Source of the DNA: Gelria sp. Kuro-4
GTDB lineage: Bacteria > Bacillota > DTU030 > DUMP01
Direction of reading: 5' to 3'
Assembly: GCF_019668485.1 (NCBI RefSeq)
Contig: NZ_AP024619.1
Coordinates: 1,239,001 to 1,303,000 of the forward strand
Length of the DNA stretch: 64,000 nt
Shown: piece after piece, positions 62,365 through 64,000 of the stretch
How positions within the stretch are numbered: the stretch's first letter is position 1
Layout of the letters: each line of letters opens with the position of its first letter
Program-made: the position numbers and the translations under genes
Notes under the pieces: generated by a model
Databases searched by the model: none
The model's input: the letters and a program-made list of their open reading frames with translations, nothing else
Told to the model about the DNA's origin: nothing

Positions 62365-64000
62365 ATGGCCAACGACCACGACAAGTTCAGCGTGGAGTCC
62401 ATGACCGAGCAAAACGCGATCAACCTTGACGAACTCGTTAAGAAATACGACACCGAGTCAAGGTTCCGCAGTCTGGCGGGGTGGCAGGAAAAGGTCGCCT
62501 CAGCAGTGGCGATCCTCTTGTCCGCATACCTCTTTGTCGCCAACTACTTCGGTAACGTTCCCTCCACCCAGCTGCGTTCAGCCGCGCTGGGCCTTAGCAC
62601 CTTCCTGGTTTTCATGCTGTATCCTGCCAGCGGCAAAGCGAGCAAGACAAAGGGTGCCGGACCGGTGGATGTGCTGCTGGCGCTTATCAGCTCGGCCTCA
62701 ATTCTTTACCTCTTCGTCAACTATAACGCCATTGCCACCCGGGGTGGCTTTGGTACGACCACCGACCAGGTCGTTGGTGCCGTGGCGATGATTCTGCTCT
62801 TGGAGGCCGGACGCCGCATCGTGGGCAAAGAGCTGTCCATCATGGCAATCGTTTTCATGCTCTATGCCTACCTGGGTCCCCACCTGCCCAGCTTCCTGGC
62901 CCACCGCGGCTACCCGATCACTCGCCTGATTGATCACATGTATATTTCTTCCGAGGGTATCTTCGGTATTCCTCTGGGCGTGGCCGCCACCTACATCTTC
63001 TTGTTCATTCTTTTCGGCTCTTTCTTGCAGGAGACCGGCCTGGGCGAGATGTTCACCAACCTGGCCATTGCCCTGGCCGGGGGCAGTCCGGGTGGGCCGG
63101 CGAAGGTGGCCGTCGTGGCCAGCGGGCTTCTCGGCATGATCAACGGAAGCGCGGCCGCCAACGTGGTCACCACCGGCACGTTCACCATCCCCCTGATGAA
63201 GAGCGTAGGCTACAAGCCCCACTTTGCCGGTGCCGTGGAGGCGGTGGCTTCTACGGGCGGGCAGATCATGCCGCCTGTCATGGGGGCGGCGGCCTTTATC
63301 ATGGCCGAGTTCCTGAACATTCCTTACGGCAAGGTGATGCTGGCCGCAGCCATCCCCGCCTTTCTCTACTACCTGGCGGTGTTCGTCATGGTACATCTGG
63401 AAGCGAGACGGCTGGGCCTGCAGGGGCTGCCGCGTGATCGCCTGCCTGATGTCTGGAAGATTCTCCGTGAGCGGGGGCACCTGCTGGTGCCGATCGTTCT
63501 CCTCATGTATATGCTCATCCGGGGCTACACGCCGATCTACGCCGCCAACTACAGCATCTTCGCCCTGATCGCGGTGAGTTTCCTGCGCCGGGAAACGCGC
63601 ATCACTTGGAAGGGATTCTTGAAGGCCCTGGAGGGTGCCGCCCGCGGATCCCTCAGTGTGACCATCGCCTGCGGCGTGGTGGGCTTTGTAGTGGGCGTGA
63701 TTTCGCTCACCGGCCTGGGCCTTATGGCGGCCAACTATATCATAACCCTGGCGGGTGGAGTGCTCTTCTTTACCCTGGTGCTCACGATGGTTGCCTCGAT
63801 CATCCTCGGCATGGGGCTGCCGACCTCGGCGTGCTACATCGTCACCGCGACGGTGGCGGTGCCGGCCCTTGTGAAGATGGGTGTTGCGCCGATCGCGGCG
63901 CACCTGTTTGCCCTCTACTTCGGCTGCCTCTCCGCCATCACCCCGCCTGTCGCCTTGGCGGCCTACGCCGGCGCGGGCATCGCGGGGGCGAACCCGAGCA
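62365..64000 (+). CDS. TRAP transporter fused permease (3' end off window)
   Basis: At least 545 aa in an open frame running off the window. ATG 62365 follows AAGGAGG. A soluble N-terminus of about 50 residues precedes a DctQ-like four-helix part. A DctM-like region follows, with GIPLGVAATYIFLFILFGSF, GMINGSAAANVVTTGTFTIP, STGGQIMPPVMGAAAFIMAE, GMGLPTSACYIVTA and SAITPPVALAAYAGAG. Fused permeases of this form pair with TAXI receptors. With the upstream kor and suc genes it suggests import of the oxidised acid or a precursor. Confidence 0.92.
   Translation, partial: MANDHDKFSVESMTEQNAINLDELVKKYDTESRFRSLAGWQEKVASAVAILLSAYLFVANYFGNVPSTQLRSAALGLSTFLVFMLYPASGKASKTKGAGPVDVLLALISSASILYLFVNYNAIATRGGFGTTTDQVVGAVAMILLLEAGRRIVGKELSIMAIVFMLYAYLGPHLPSFLAHRGYPITRLIDHMYISSEGIFGIPLGVAATYIFLFILFGSFLQETGLGEMFTNLAIALAGGSPGGPAKVAVVASGLLGMINGSAAANVVTTGTFTIPLMKSVGYKPHFAGAVEAVASTGGQIMPPVMGAAAFIMAEFLNIPYGKVMLAAAIPAFLYYLAVFVMVHLEARRLGLQGLPRDRLPDVWKILRERGHLLVPIVLLMYMLIRGYTPIYAANYSIFALIAVSFLRRETRITWKGFLKALEGAARGSLSVTIACGVVGFVVGVISLTGLGLMAANYIITLAGGVLFFTLVLTMVASIILGMGLPTSACYIVTATVAVPALVKMGVAPIAAHLFALYFGCLSAITPPVALAAYAGAGIAGANPS

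Overview
The window reads as chromosomal DNA from a high-G+C, anaerobic Gram-positive of the Clostridia type, perhaps a Moorella-like or Thermoanaerobacterales-like acetogen or syntroph. The evidence is two T-box leaders, Firmicute-type purine genes (PurS/PurQ/small PurL, PurF with Fe-S cysteines, PurR boxes), an IreB/ReoM homologue, fhs-folD, a four-subunit ferredoxin-linked 2-oxoacid oxidoreductase, many GTG/TTG starts, strong Shine-Dalgarno sites and sigma-A promoters. The genus is inference. I saw no rRNA, tRNA, CRISPR array, intact insertion sequence or prophage.

Layout. 0-12.3 kb: end of a DUF512-like protein, YigZ, a one-permease OpuC-type compatible-solute ABC transporter, an apparent four-gene operon (LOR/SDH-type protein, GntR-RCK regulator, IreB/ReoM, MurA), a TM1266-like regulator, a metallo-beta-lactamase-fold hydrolase, a VanW protein and guaA. 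12.3-24.2 kb: one purine operon, purEBCSQLFMNHD, behind a PurR operator and a consensus-like promoter. 24.2-27.3 kb (minus): M20 hydrolase, PanF-like symporter and YhdT in a patch of lower G+C. 27.7-35.4 kb: DctPQM TRAP transporter, fhs-folD, panB-panE. 35.4-38.7 kb (minus): DUF2933 protein, cysK, cysE behind a cysteine T-box and a Cys-rich upstream ORF, YbjN protein, small unknown. 39-43.1 kb: aldo/keto reductase with ferredoxin-like tail, TrpP behind a tryptophan T-box, soluble CZB chemoreceptor, MarR. 43.5-49 kb: zinc ribbon, YlmH, an SdpR/SdpI pair next to imperfect direct repeats, and an ECF sigma/anti-sigma operon with two envelope-type proteins. 49-53.2 kb: GntR/FCD regulator (apparent CTG start) divergent from an IlvD-family dehydratase and an SSS symporter. 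53.3-64 kb: CoA-transferase pair with a stand-alone PucR-type HTH protein, divergent from korDABC-sucCD and a TAXI-type TRAP transporter that runs off the window.

How it fits together. C1-tetrahydrofolate (Fhs, FolD) supplies formyl groups to PurN and PurH and methylene groups to PanB. Cysteine and tryptophan genes are each controlled by uncharged tRNA through T-boxes whose specifier codons (UGC, UGG) match the gene products. The last 10 kb looks like a catabolic module: TRAP uptake of an organic acid, ferredoxin-linked oxidation of a 2-oxoacid to an acyl-CoA, then ATP or CoA recovery through SucCD or the CoA-transferase. The observations I rate most interesting are the Cys-rich ORF between the T-box terminator and cysE, the overlap of ireB/reoM with murA, the Kor-Suc-TAXI/CoA-transferase locus, and the repeat-flanked sdpI next to a strongly palindromic sdpR operator.
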